Source of the DNA: RGEC01 sp964475595
Lineage (GTDB): Bacteria > Bacteroidota > Bacteroidia > NS11-12g > UBA955
NCBI GenBank assembly: GCA_964475595.1
Contig: CAYYXG010000005.1
Span: 62,001-126,000 of the forward strand
Direction: 5' to 3'
DNA: 64,000 nt
Shown here: positions 18,512 through 26,737 of the stretch, one piece after another
Layout of the letters: every line of letters starts with the position of its first letter
How positions within the stretch are numbered: position 1 is the first letter of the stretch
The notes under the pieces: generated by a model
What the model was told of the DNA's origin: nothing
What the model saw: the letters and a program-made list of their open reading frames with translations, nothing else
Databases searched by the model: none
Translations under genes and position numbers: made by a program

Positions 18512-19671
18512 ATGGTCCAGGTGTGTTTTTCTAAAATTTTTTGCCTGAAATTTTCACCTGTTTTTCTCCATTTATCTTCATGATCCAGCATATTTATCAA
18601 TGCCCCGGCGATAGCATTTACATCCGGTTCTACCAAATATCCGTCCTTTTCATGCTCCATCACATCGCGCACCGGACCAGTATTTGGTGCTAAAATGGGC
18701 ACACCCATCAATCCATATTCAAAAATTTTTATGGGAGAACCATACCAATTTGATGCAGCCATAACCGCAATGTCAAAGGCGCCGATGTAGGCCATTACAT
18801 CCCTGTGTGGAACCCTGCCGGTGAAAGTGTAAGTTCCTTTCGGAAGCGATGAGGCCTGTACTTCCAAAGACTCGCGTATGTTGCCATCACCCACAATCAA
18901 CAAATGCAAGTCCTTCCTTTCTGCCAAAATACGTTTAAACGCATCAATGAGCTTATCTACACCATGATATGGAAACAGGCTGCCTACAAATCCAATGATC
19001 TTGCTATTTGCCGCATAGCGATTTCGGATTTCCGCTATTTCCTGGGCACCGGGAATATCCCTATCAGGATTGATAGCATTGGGAATCATCAATAAGTTAC
19101 CCTTATATTGGTATCTCTTTCGCAGATATTCGCCCAGCGCTGAAGAAACAACTACTGCCATATGGGTTTTCCTCAGTTTGGTTCTTTCCTTCCAGTGGCC
19201 CATAAACCGAAATAAATCCGGACCCTCGAAGGCCGCCATTTCCTCTACAACAGGGCTGTTCACCTCCAGCACATGATTAATCCTATAACGGGTTGCCATA
19301 TTGACCCCGCTATCCTGCAGATATTCTCCACGTTCATAAATCAAATCCGGGTTGAAAGTATGAATAGCTGTTTCAAGCTGCCTTCCAGCCCTTCTGTCAT
19401 GCATCAAGAGTCGGATATCTTTCAGTGCATTCCAAAGAAAAACGGGTAAAAAACGCTTTAAACCGGAAACATTGCCTGCTTTCTGCGTCAAACCATCGAT
19501 GTGATTTTTAACTGAAGCAGTTTCAATGCCACCCATCACCACGGGCAAAACCTCATGACCCAATTGGCGAAAAGCCGCTATGGTTTCACGCTGGTGTGTG
19601 CTGTAGCCCACTTCACTCACAATATCGTGGGTGGGATGGGGGGAATAGTAAATAATCCGGAGTTTTTTCAA
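18463..19671 (-). CDS. GT4-type glycosyltransferase
   Basis: The 402-residue GT-B protein starts KKLRIIYYSPHPTHDIVSEVGYSTHQRET, an acceptor-domain strand with glycine loop. The donor domain has SKIIGFVGSLFPYHGVDKLIDAF and ends with YGSPIKIFEYGLMGVPILAP, the SPxKxFEY variant of the Ex7E motif. It is the last gene of the long minus-strand operon that reaches back to about 34-35 kb. Start is TTG at 19671, overlapping the upstream stop as TTGA. Its 3' end overlaps the polymerase gene by 49 bases. Confidence 0.83.
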   Translation of the reverse strand: MKKLRIIYYSPHPTHDIVSEVGYSTHQRETIAAFRQLGHEVLPVVMGGIETASVKNHIDGLTQKAGNVSGLKRFLPVFLWNALKDIRLLMHDRRAGRQLETAIHTFNPDLIYERGEYLQDSGVNMATRYRINHVLEVNSPVVEEMAAFEGPDLFRFMGHWKERTKLRKTHMAVVVSSALGEYLRKRYQYKGNLLMIPNAINPDRDIPGAQEIAEIRNRYAANSKIIGFVGSLFPYHGVDKLIDAFKRILAERKDLHLLIVGDGNIRESLEVQASSLPKGTYTFTGRVPHRDVMAYIGAFDIAVMAASNWYGSPIKIFEYGLMGVPILAPNTGPVRDVMEHEKDGYLVEPDVNAIAGALINMLDHEDKWRKTGENFRQKILEKHTWTIHVSTIVESAAALTLR

Positions 19672-20654
19672 TTTATTGAATAACCAGCAGCCCGCATTAC
19701 ATCTTCGCGGGTGTAGGATTTCATGGGAATGTTGATTTCTGTTTTGGCAAATGTTTCGGGGATGTCTTCTCCCTCAATGAGTTTTTGCAGCCAGGGTTTA
19801 TAGTAGGAAGGGGTTTGAGGGCGGTTGAGAACTTCCTGCAGGTATTGTATGTCCGCAATCCCTTTTTCCTGAATAAAACGACAAACGGTTTGCATGCTGT
19901 AGCTGTCTATTTCCGGACCCACCGCACTGCGGGTTGGAGCAAAATATTCATTTTCATCAATACCCGTGAAGGCATCTCCATCAGGATACCACTGCACCGT
20001 ATTGGCCACCGAAATACCGAACTGTTTTTCCATTCCGAGCAGCTGTATGGCTTTCCGCAGGGGTGTTTTAAACGCTTTTAGTAGCGGGTTGTGACGCAAG
20101 GAATCTGTAGCGCGCTTTTTATCGGGTGTCCATAGCTGCAGGGTGGCACTGTAGGTTTCGGGAAGATATACGATGTGTGGTTCCCAACTGTCAATGGTAT
20201 GCACGGGATATTGCTGCTGGGTAAAATGCTTACTTACCCTGAGTTTAGTTTTGCCGCCCTCAACCTGGATATTTTTATCAAACAGCATGGTTTCATAACC
20301 GGAACCCAGAATAGCTGCCGTGGTCAGCATATAATTGTTGTGATGATGTATGCAGTGGGCAGCAATTCCTTTGGCGTGTGTAGGATGCGAAGCAAAGAAA
20401 TGGATTTTCATAACCATATCTTCGTTTTCGTAGATATACAGAAAGGGTATGTTATATTGACTCCAGGTTTGTTTGAGATACCCTTCATCATCAAAATTGC
20501 GCTGTAGCACTTGTTTTAGGAATTCAGCATCGTTGCCCATGGCCTGAAGTATTGGACCCGCCAGACGGTGCAGTTCAGCACGATCTTCATGAATGCGGTT
20601 TAATTCAATAATTTGTTGAATGTAGGGATTCGACACCAAGGTTTCAGCGTTCAT
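19668..20654 (-). CDS. Unrecognised protein, possible cupin-like domain
   Basis: I do not recognise this 328-residue protein. It is soluble with no signal peptide. Residues about 78-155 contain a histidine-rich segment (THAKGIAAHCIHHHNNYML) followed by GSGYETMLFD and later HTIDSWEPHIVYLP. The order His cluster, Gly, Glu, then His resembles the metal site of cupin dioxygenases or isomerases, but this is weak. The C-terminal third is helical with several tryptophans and prolines. It lies between an ATP-grasp ligase gene and a glycosyltransferase whose start it overlaps, so a role in modifying a sugar or its substituent is a fair guess. Confidence 0.7.
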   Translation of the reverse strand: MNAETLVSNPYIQQIIELNRIHEDRAELHRLAGPILQAMGNDAEFLKQVLQRNFDDEGYLKQTWSQYNIPFLYIYENEDMVMKIHFFASHPTHAKGIAAHCIHHHNNYMLTTAAILGSGYETMLFDKNIQVEGGKTKLRVSKHFTQQQYPVHTIDSWEPHIVYLPETYSATLQLWTPDKKRATDSLRHNPLLKAFKTPLRKAIQLLGMEKQFGISVANTVQWYPDGDAFTGIDENEYFAPTRSAVGPEIDSYSMQTVCRFIQEKGIADIQYLQEVLNRPQTPSYYKPWLQKLIEGEDIPETFAKTEINIPMKSYTREDVMRAAGYSIN

Positions 20655-20705
20655 TCCGGTAGCAAAGTTCTTTGTTATGGGTTAAAGTAGTGCGACAATT
20701 ATCAT

Positions 20706-21758
20706 TTAAGTTTCTGAAAACCACGCATCAGCATAGTAGCGGGTGAACCGCAAGCCCCACCTGGGTTCAGGAATAAGCGATTTTACGTCAATTCCAATGG
20801 CTTGTTGCACTGCAAGTAACGGCAAATTAATACCCATACCCAAAGCGGTGGTGGTGCTTCCCTGTAATCGCGGATTGATTTCCAGAATACGAAATTCACC
20901 GTTTTCACTGCGTTTTACTTGCAATCCGTTTGGGCCATGCAGCCCTGTTGCCTTGAAAACGGCTGTGGCGTAATCTATAATCTCCTGAATATTTTCAAAC
21001 TCACCTGCAACGCTGATACCATTGTTCATGCTGATCCGTTTTCGTGGCAGGATTACCAATGGCTCTCCATTATCCAGCAGGGCATCTACCGTGTATTCTT
21101 CACCAGGAAGGTATTCCATCACCAGCATGGTGGGCAATACGGCATCCTTAAAAATATTCAGCACCGATTGTAGGGTTGTATGCGTATTGTTGGGCTTCTG
21201 CTCAAAAAAAGATGCCAAAGAACCTGCAGATGCATCCAGAATTCGCATGCCCCTGCTTCCATTGGAAAGGGCAGGTTTAATGCATACTTTTTTTTGAGGA
21301 TACCCCAGTTTTTTTGCGAACATTTCAATTTCCGCACCGCTGTGGGCGGTATAACATTCAGCAACGGGAATATTCGCGGCGATTAGGGTTTGCATTAGCA
21401 ACGCCTTGTCATTGGCCCTGTTCAATTTATCATCATCAGAAACCACCACGGATGTTCCAATGGCCCTGAAATCAGCTAGATATTGGGATAATAACTCAAG
21501 TTCGCGGGTTACCAGGGGTAACAGCACCTGAATTTGCTTTTCCCGACAAATCCGCAGCATTTCTCCAACAAATTCAGGCTGAGAAGCAGCCGGAATCTGG
21601 ATAAAATCCGCATGCAAAGCACGTCCTGAAGCATACGGATTGGCATCGGCCACTGTGAGTTCAATTTGTGGGGCTTGTCTCAGGGCAAGCAAAATACCCG
21701 GTCCACCGGGAGCTCCGGCGCCCGTCATTAAAACACGAATGGGGTGTGATGTGCTCAT
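20706..21758 (-). CDS. ATP-grasp ligase (carbamoyl-phosphate-synthase/PylC-like)
   Basis: The 350-residue protein begins IRVLMTGAGAPGGPGILLAL, a nucleotide-binding strand. The ATP-grasp fold follows, with VCIKPALSNGSRGMRIL (substrate lysine and glycine loop), MEYLPGEEYTVDALLDNG, and FRILEINPRLQGSTT, carrying the metal-binding Glu and Asn. Such enzymes activate a carboxylate as acyl phosphate and join it to an amine. It starts as TGATG on the stop of the PIG-L deacetylase gene; a TTG 3 bases earlier is possible. The pairing suggests deacetylation of an N-acetyl sugar, then ligation of an acid to the freed amine. Substrates are unknown. Confidence 0.8.
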   Translation of the reverse strand: MSTSHPIRVLMTGAGAPGGPGILLALRQAPQIELTVADANPYASGRALHADFIQIPAASQPEFVGEMLRICREKQIQVLLPLVTRELELLSQYLADFRAIGTSVVVSDDDKLNRANDKALLMQTLIAANIPVAECYTAHSGAEIEMFAKKLGYPQKKVCIKPALSNGSRGMRILDASAGSLASFFEQKPNNTHTTLQSVLNIFKDAVLPTMLVMEYLPGEEYTVDALLDNGEPLVILPRKRISMNNGISVAGEFENIQEIIDYATAVFKATGLHGPNGLQVKRSENGEFRILEINPRLQGSTTTALGMGINLPLLAVQQAIGIDVKSLIPEPRWGLRFTRYYADAWFSET

Positions 21759-22393
21759 CAATAAATCATGCGTACCACCTCAAACACCTCAGCCAGGGGT
21801 AGTCCCACTTGAACCCCACGCACTTTGGCCAAACTTTGAATGAAATCAGGTTGCATATAGGGGCGGTGCGCCTGGCTTTTGTAACAAGCCAGCGCACGTA
21901 TTTTAGCTTCTACATGTTTTTGCTCCAGGGAATAAAACAGGGTGGTTTTGAATTCAAAATTATTCCACGGCAATTCATAACACAGCAACGTCGAAAATTT
22001 AAAAGCCCGAACAGCTTCCTGAGCAATGGTATAATGATCCTGGTGAATGTCATTAACACTCGGCACAAAAACCACATCGGGTTTAATTTTATTCCGTAAA
22101 TTCAGAATATCATCCAGAATTTCCTGGCGGTGAAAATTAAAAGTGCGCACATCGTAATCAAACAGATGCAGATTTTCTGCAAGAACACCCAATTCCTGGG
22201 TAGATGCCTTAATTTCCTGAACAAGCACATCTTCCGGAAAGCCAGCCAGCACGCTGTGTCTGCAAGCCGAAAATGCGGCGATATGCACTTCGTTGCCCTG
22301 TTCTAGCAGCAGTTTTATGGTACCGCCACAGCCCAGCTCAGCATCGTCGGTGTGGGGAGAAAGAATGAGAATGGATTTATTTTGAAAATGCAT
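21758..22393 (-). CDS. PIG-L family N-deacetylase
   Basis: The 211-residue enzyme shows the zinc-site motifs of the PIG-L/LmbE family: HTDDAELGCGG near the N-terminus and, later, PSVNDIHQDHYTIAQEA with the third histidine. Family members remove acetyl groups from N-acetylglucosamine-type substrates. The ATG at 22393 was chosen because it places ILSPHTDDAE at the normal distance; an upstream frame would overlap the previous gene by 77 bases. It follows the upstream GT by 7 bases and is coupled to the ATP-grasp gene downstream. Confidence 0.87.
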   Translation of the reverse strand: MHFQNKSILILSPHTDDAELGCGGTIKLLLEQGNEVHIAAFSACRHSVLAGFPEDVLVQEIKASTQELGVLAENLHLFDYDVRTFNFHRQEILDDILNLRNKIKPDVVFVPSVNDIHQDHYTIAQEAVRAFKFSTLLCYELPWNNFEFKTTLFYSLEQKHVEAKIRALACYKSQAHRPYMQPDFIQSLAKVRGVQVGLPLAEVFEVVRMIY

Positions 22394-22400
22394 ATTTGCT

Positions 22401-23615
22401 TTAAATTTCCTGTAAAATATTGAATACCTGTTTTGCCTGATTGCTGAAATGATAGGGTGATGTATCAAAACTATCATTATAGTTTAAATTATCCAGCTCT
22501 GCCTTCAGATTTATCATTCGAAAACAGATATCGCTGTAAGGAATAAAAATTCCCAGTTTGTTTTTTAAAATAAATTCAGATGCTTCCCCTTCTATTCCAA
22601 TGGCCACAATCGGCGTTCTTGTGGCAATAATTTCCATAAATTTAGTACTAATGCTATCCTTAAAATGATTGGGTATAAACAATAAAGCAGCATCCGATTC
22701 ACTTAATATTTCTGCCACTTTTTTCTCTTCAACAGGATTATGAAAAGTGATCTGATTTGGGATTGTATTGGCTAATCTAAAGATTGATTCATATTTTTTT
22801 TCATGGGTATAAAATTGGATATGAACAGGGATTTTCCCTAAAACCGAAGAAAAGTCTTTCATGGCTTCTTCCTGGCCGGAATGAATGGAGCCAAAATTAA
22901 CCAAATTAATTGTCTCGTTTTTTGGGGCAATCTTTTCATCCCTAAAAAAAACAGCATCCACACCATGAGGAAGTACCTTGATTTTATTTGCGCTATCCGG
23001 AACTTTTTGGATGTATTTTTCTTTCATATATGGATACGGGACTAGCACCCTGTCGGCATGCTGCAAGGTGAATTTAAGCCTTTTAAATTCTTCTGTTTTT
23101 CTGTTTTCACCGAGTAATCCAAAACCATAAAACTCATTGGCACCCCATTCATCTCTTATATCTGCGACAAGTTTTATTTCCGGATACCGGGTTTTTAATT
23201 CGGCAGCATAATACAGCAAAGAAAACGGCCCCCCAGTTACAATTATATTTTGAATATTATTTTGTAGCATGTAAGCACATATTTTTTCAAAATATTTCTT
23301 CCAAAAAATGCCTCTGTCATAATAATTAGCTTTGGTCAAAAATTTTAGACCGAACAGAGCTAACCTATATTGTATCTTTTCGAAAACACTCGTCGGAACA
23401 TGATTCAAGATTTGTGGATATTTCTTGGGAAAGCGATTAACTATTAGCGAAGGGTGAACATTCCAATGGGATGTTTCCCTTAATCCGGGTTTGGCGCAAA
23501 ACACATGCACTTCGTGGCCCGATTCGCACAATGCATTACTAAGTTTGGCCCATCTTCGGCCTCCTACGCCGCTCATGGGCGGGAAGGTGTAGGAGACAAT
23601 TAAAACCTTATCCAT
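22401..23615 (-). CDS. GT4-like glycosyltransferase
   Basis: The 404-residue protein opens with MDKVLIVSYTFPPMSGVGGRRWAKL, a pattern typical of GT-B enzymes of O-antigen loci. The donor side has STKFMEIIATRTPIVAIG, an analogue of the Ex7E region, and INLVNFGSIHSGQEEAM earlier. The gene is visibly more AT-rich than its neighbours. It starts 3 bases after the stop of a possible 44-codon gene, and ends 7 bases before the PIG-L deacetylase start. Donor and acceptor unknown. Confidence 0.82.
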   Translation of the reverse strand: MDKVLIVSYTFPPMSGVGGRRWAKLSNALCESGHEVHVFCAKPGLRETSHWNVHPSLIVNRFPKKYPQILNHVPTSVFEKIQYRLALFGLKFLTKANYYDRGIFWKKYFEKICAYMLQNNIQNIIVTGGPFSLLYYAAELKTRYPEIKLVADIRDEWGANEFYGFGLLGENRKTEEFKRLKFTLQHADRVLVPYPYMKEKYIQKVPDSANKIKVLPHGVDAVFFRDEKIAPKNETINLVNFGSIHSGQEEAMKDFSSVLGKIPVHIQFYTHEKKYESIFRLANTIPNQITFHNPVEEKKVAEILSESDAALLFIPNHFKDSISTKFMEIIATRTPIVAIGIEGEASEFILKNKLGIFIPYSDICFRMINLKAELDNLNYNDSFDTSPYHFSNQAKQVFNILQEI

Positions 23616-23618
23616 TGC

Positions 23619-23753
23619 CTATCTTTCCGCCGTTATTACGAATTCTCCACTATTTTTTTTCTGATTAATCCTTCCATACCGCATCGCCATCAACCAGTCG
23701 GGTATAGACTTTTTTAACTGCTTCATCCAGAAAGGGGTATTTATGACTATCAT
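23619..23753 (-). CDS. Possible 44-codon gene or gene remnant
   Basis: An ATG at 23753 overlaps the stop of the upstream gene as ATGA, the usual junction of this operon. It opens a 44-codon frame ending in TAG 3 bases before the next ATG. The peptide is basic (MKQLKKSIPDW near residues 10-20, then RYGRINQKKN) and resembles the N-terminus of a truncated polysaccharide methyltransferase more than a complete protein. A second frame, from 23757 to a TAA at 23665, reads like a plausible C-terminal end (KYPFLDEAVKKVYTRLVDGD). The gap may therefore hold debris of a broken gene instead. No function is claimed. Confidence 0.3.
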   Translation of the reverse strand: MIVINTPFWMKQLKKSIPDWLMAMRYGRINQKKNSGEFVITAER

Positions 23754-25165
23754 TTGTCTATTCTGTTTTTCCAAAAATGCCTGAAGTTATTGGCCACCCC
23801 TTCCATAGACCAATATTGATTTTCTTCCGCAGGTGGTTTTTTATCTGATGCCAGCTGATTAAGTAACTCAAGTAAACTCTCAGCGTTATAAAAAGGCAAA
23901 CCTACACCCTCGGGAACATACATAGCCGTATTATCATCTCTCAGCACGCATACCTTTTTTTGAAAATATAGGGCTTCAAACACCACGGTGGATGCATGAC
24001 TAACGATCAAATCAGCTTCATTGATTACGTCATAAATACTTTCTTCCTTATGGGTAGAATACCATGTCCCCTGAAACTGAAAGAACGGCTCATATTTAGC
24101 ATCCGGTTGCTCTGAAGGGTGAAGCCGAATGCATAATCTAAACGACTGTTTCCATTGCTGTAATGCACTGAGTGTGTGCCTCAATAATCCATTTTCAACA
24201 GATGAAGGCGGAATGCCTTCCCCAATGAGTACTACATTGATTTCTTTGTCCCTTTTTGAAGGCGAATTGCTTTTCAATCGCTTTACTGCCTGCTCCAGGT
24301 CATAGTGTCCGAAAGGAATACACTGAACCGGAGCATTGGTAAGTCCTGCATGGTAAGGTCCAAAAACCAGTTCATAATCGCTTTTCATGGCTTTTAGTGC
24401 CGGAGAAGCCGCCAATTTGGGCCCATATTTCATACCCAAATTAAAAACCCCATGCTGAACCTCAGCAGTTGGAATTCCCAGTTCTTTGGCCACCTGAAAC
24501 AACACTGCCTGCTTCCATTCGCCATTGTTGCCTTCGGAAACTAGAATACATTTGGGATTTGCTTGTTTCAGGGCTTTTTTGAGCGCTTTACGGTAGTATG
24601 GGATAATGCGGTTGATAAAACAAAGCTCTGATTTTATGCTTTCCCATTCACCCTGCTTTATGAATGGGTGCAGTGTTACCCGAATTTCGGCTAGAAAACC
24701 CGCTAATTTCTCTTCCCATTTTTGGTCGGTAGCATTAAACGCCAACTTGCTCCTCATCCATGCCTTGAAGAACCAATAATCAAAAGAATAGGTGTTGGGT
24801 AAATTATCAAATATGCGTCTTTGACCCGAATACAACCATTCCTGCCTGCTGAGTTCAGGCAATTCCCGCAAAAACAAGGTCATGCGGTTGGGTACTTCCG
24901 GATTGCCCTCATAATTGGCAATGCTCAGGATATCAACCCTGCGATTTGCCCGTGGTCGTATCCGATGGCAAAACAACATATACTTTATGAGAGAGACCGA
25001 TTCAGTAGCACTTTGACTTTTACCGCTTTGGGGCTGTGACTTCATTTCCGCAATGCGAAGCTGCCAGCGGAGAATATGCCAAATCGGTGTTTGATCAGAA
25101 AAGGTGAACCTTAATTCCGCTTGTTGGTTATCCAGATTAAACAGTGCCTGTTGAAAATCCTGCAT
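23750..25165 (-). CDS. Capsule-type GT-B glycosyltransferase, possible CMP-nonulosonate transferase
   Basis: The 471-residue protein looks like a capsule or sialyltransferase-type GT-B enzyme. The first domain ends near QHG (237-239). The second begins INVVLIGEG (GEG at 315-317), then LRLHPSE-like IRLHPSEQPD (HP at 349-350) and IVSHASTVVFEAL (389-393). The order acidic-Gly, HP, then Ser/Thr pair is that of bacterial sialyltransferases, though the acidic-Gly motif is only partly matched. Being four genes downstream of a CMP-sugar synthetase in the same operon supports a nonulosonate transferase, but this is inference. There is no signal peptide; it would act at the cytoplasmic face of the membrane. 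Confidence 0.65.
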   Translation of the reverse strand: MQDFQQALFNLDNQQAELRFTFSDQTPIWHILRWQLRIAEMKSQPQSGKSQSATESVSLIKYMLFCHRIRPRANRRVDILSIANYEGNPEVPNRMTLFLRELPELSRQEWLYSGQRRIFDNLPNTYSFDYWFFKAWMRSKLAFNATDQKWEEKLAGFLAEIRVTLHPFIKQGEWESIKSELCFINRIIPYYRKALKKALKQANPKCILVSEGNNGEWKQAVLFQVAKELGIPTAEVQHGVFNLGMKYGPKLAASPALKAMKSDYELVFGPYHAGLTNAPVQCIPFGHYDLEQAVKRLKSNSPSKRDKEINVVLIGEGIPPSSVENGLLRHTLSALQQWKQSFRLCIRLHPSEQPDAKYEPFFQFQGTWYSTHKEESIYDVINEADLIVSHASTVVFEALYFQKKVCVLRDDNTAMYVPEGVGLPFYNAESLLELLNQLASDKKPPAEENQYWSMEGVANNFRHFWKNRIDK

Positions 25166-25168
25166 GTT

Positions 25169-25990
25169 TTACCAGGCGGTTCTGCCGCCGTCTGCCGCAA
25201 TCACGGCACCATTGATATAACTGGAAGCTTCCGACAGCAAAAACACAATCAACCCTTTGTATTCGTCCTTCCGGGCCATTCTTCCCATAGGAATTCTGGC
25301 CGTAACCTCTTTTATAAAATCAGATGGCTGCCCATTTTCTACGCCACCCGGACAAATGGCATTGCACCTTACAGGCACATCGGCCCAATAGGTAGATACA
25401 TATCGGGTCAGGCCTATCAGACCGGTTTTTACCACAGAATAGGTAACCGGCTTTACCGGTTGTTGATTGGCCGGTGCATTTTCATCTTTATAGAGTCGCT
25501 GATCAGGGGCAATCAATCCCAAATCGCTGGAAACATTGATGATGGAGCCACCTTGCCTGTTGCCTGCCATAGCTGCCCCAAAATATTTGATGCACAGGTA
25601 TGAACCGGTTAACCCCACCGCCAGATCGTTGGTCCAGGTATTCAGCGGAAAATTTTCCAGGCGACTGAAATTGGTGGTCGCATTGGATTCCATTTTCGGG
25701 TTATTTGCCGCATTGTTTATCAGGCCGTCGATTTTGCCATATTCCAACAGCACATCATCACACACTTTTTTCACGGAATCTTCATGGGTTATATCTACCG
25801 CAAATCCCCTACAGTTGCATGTGAACCTGCTGTTAATTTCGGCAGCAAAATCATCCAATGCTTTTTGCGACAGATCCAGAAGTATCGGTGTGCCTCCGGA
25901 CTCAGCCACCGCCCAGGCATGCTGTTTGCCCAAAAGACCCACGGCTCCTGTAATGACAACTACTTTATTGCTGAGCGTAAAAATATTCAT
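25169..25990 (-). CDS. SDR family oxidoreductase
   Basis: This 273-residue classical SDR has the cofactor loop TGAVGLLGKQHA, the NNAA motif (INNAANN), a catalytic serine (VSSDLG) and YSVVK as YxxxK, and ends with the usual INGAVIAADGG. Start ATG at 25990 leaves 1 base after the upstream SDR stop; a longer frame would overlap that gene. It belongs to the nonulosonate/heptose block and would oxidise or reduce a hydroxyl of a sugar intermediate. PtmA-like SDRs accompany legionaminic acid genes in Campylobacter, a loose parallel only. Confidence 0.85.
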   Translation of the reverse strand: MNIFTLSNKVVVITGAVGLLGKQHAWAVAESGGTPILLDLSQKALDDFAAEINSRFTCNCRGFAVDITHEDSVKKVCDDVLLEYGKIDGLINNAANNPKMESNATTNFSRLENFPLNTWTNDLAVGLTGSYLCIKYFGAAMAGNRQGGSIINVSSDLGLIAPDQRLYKDENAPANQQPVKPVTYSVVKTGLIGLTRYVSTYWADVPVRCNAICPGGVENGQPSDFIKEVTARIPMGRMARKDEYKGLIVFLLSEASSYINGAVIAADGGRTAW

Positions 25991-25991
25991 A

Positions 25992-26735
25992 TCAGTGAAA
26001 TGAGGTTGTTTGCCCGCCATCTACCACCATGCAAGATCCGGTGATGAATGACGCTTTTGCGGATGCCAGAAACAAAACAGTATCTGCGACCTCCTGCGGG
26101 GTTCCAAAACGATTTAAAGGTACTTTATCCTGTAACATTTTTGCAACACCGGTGGGATTTGCTTTCATTTTTTCATCCCAGGTTCCGCCATCAGCCATGA
26201 TGTTTCCGGGTGCCACGGTGTTTACCCTGACTTCCGGTGCCCATTTGCGCGACAATTCCTTGCCCAGGGTGATAAGGGCGGATTTCGCAACGGCATAGGC
26301 CGTTGGAGCCCCAAGACTCTCCATACCGGCAATGGAACTGACCAGTACTGCATTACCATGTGCTTTTTGCAAGGCACTTTCGAATGTTTGCAGACAATTC
26401 AGCGTGCCCAAAAAATTCAATTGCCACATGCGTTGCCATTCATGCTCGCACGGTATAGCCGCGGCCTCGCCGGATCCGGAACCTACATTGCACACCAGCA
26501 CATCCAGTCCGCCGCCAGTTTTGGCCAAAATATCCGCTGAAACAGCCGCTATCTGATCCTGACGGGTAATATCACATGCATACCAATACATTCCCGGCTC
26601 GAGAAAATCAGGCTGCTTCCTGCTAATGATATGCACCGCAGCGCCTTCATCAAAGAAAGACTTGGAAACAGCGCTTCCTATGCCACCACTGCCGCCTATA
26701 ATGAGCACGTTTTTGGATTTCAGTGATAACTCCAA
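25992..26735 (-). CDS. SDR family oxidoreductase
   Basis: The 247-residue classical SDR has VLIIGGSGGIGSAV as cofactor loop, CNVGSG in place of the usual NAG, a catalytic serine in LVSSIAG, YAVAK as YxxxK, and the C-terminal FITGSCMVVDGG. It resembles FabG-like reductases. It lies 1 base before a second SDR and 2 bases after a class IV aminotransferase gene. Two SDRs next to an aminotransferase suggest successive oxidation, amination or reduction of a sugar or keto acid. The substrate is unknown. Confidence 0.86.
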   Translation of the reverse strand: MELSLKSKNVLIIGGSGGIGSAVSKSFFDEGAAVHIISRKQPDFLEPGMYWYACDITRQDQIAAVSADILAKTGGGLDVLVCNVGSGSGEAAAIPCEHEWQRMWQLNFLGTLNCLQTFESALQKAHGNAVLVSSIAGMESLGAPTAYAVAKSALITLGKELSRKWAPEVRVNTVAPGNIMADGGTWDEKMKANPTGVAKMLQDKVPLNRFGTPQEVADTVLFLASAKASFITGSCMVVDGGQTTSFH

Positions 26736-26737
26736 TG

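Noticed and set aside
20663..20670. Minus-strand -7-like sequence (GAACTTTG) before the unrecognised gene
   Set aside because: One mismatch in the key TA and no -33 element; the gene is probably read through from upstream.
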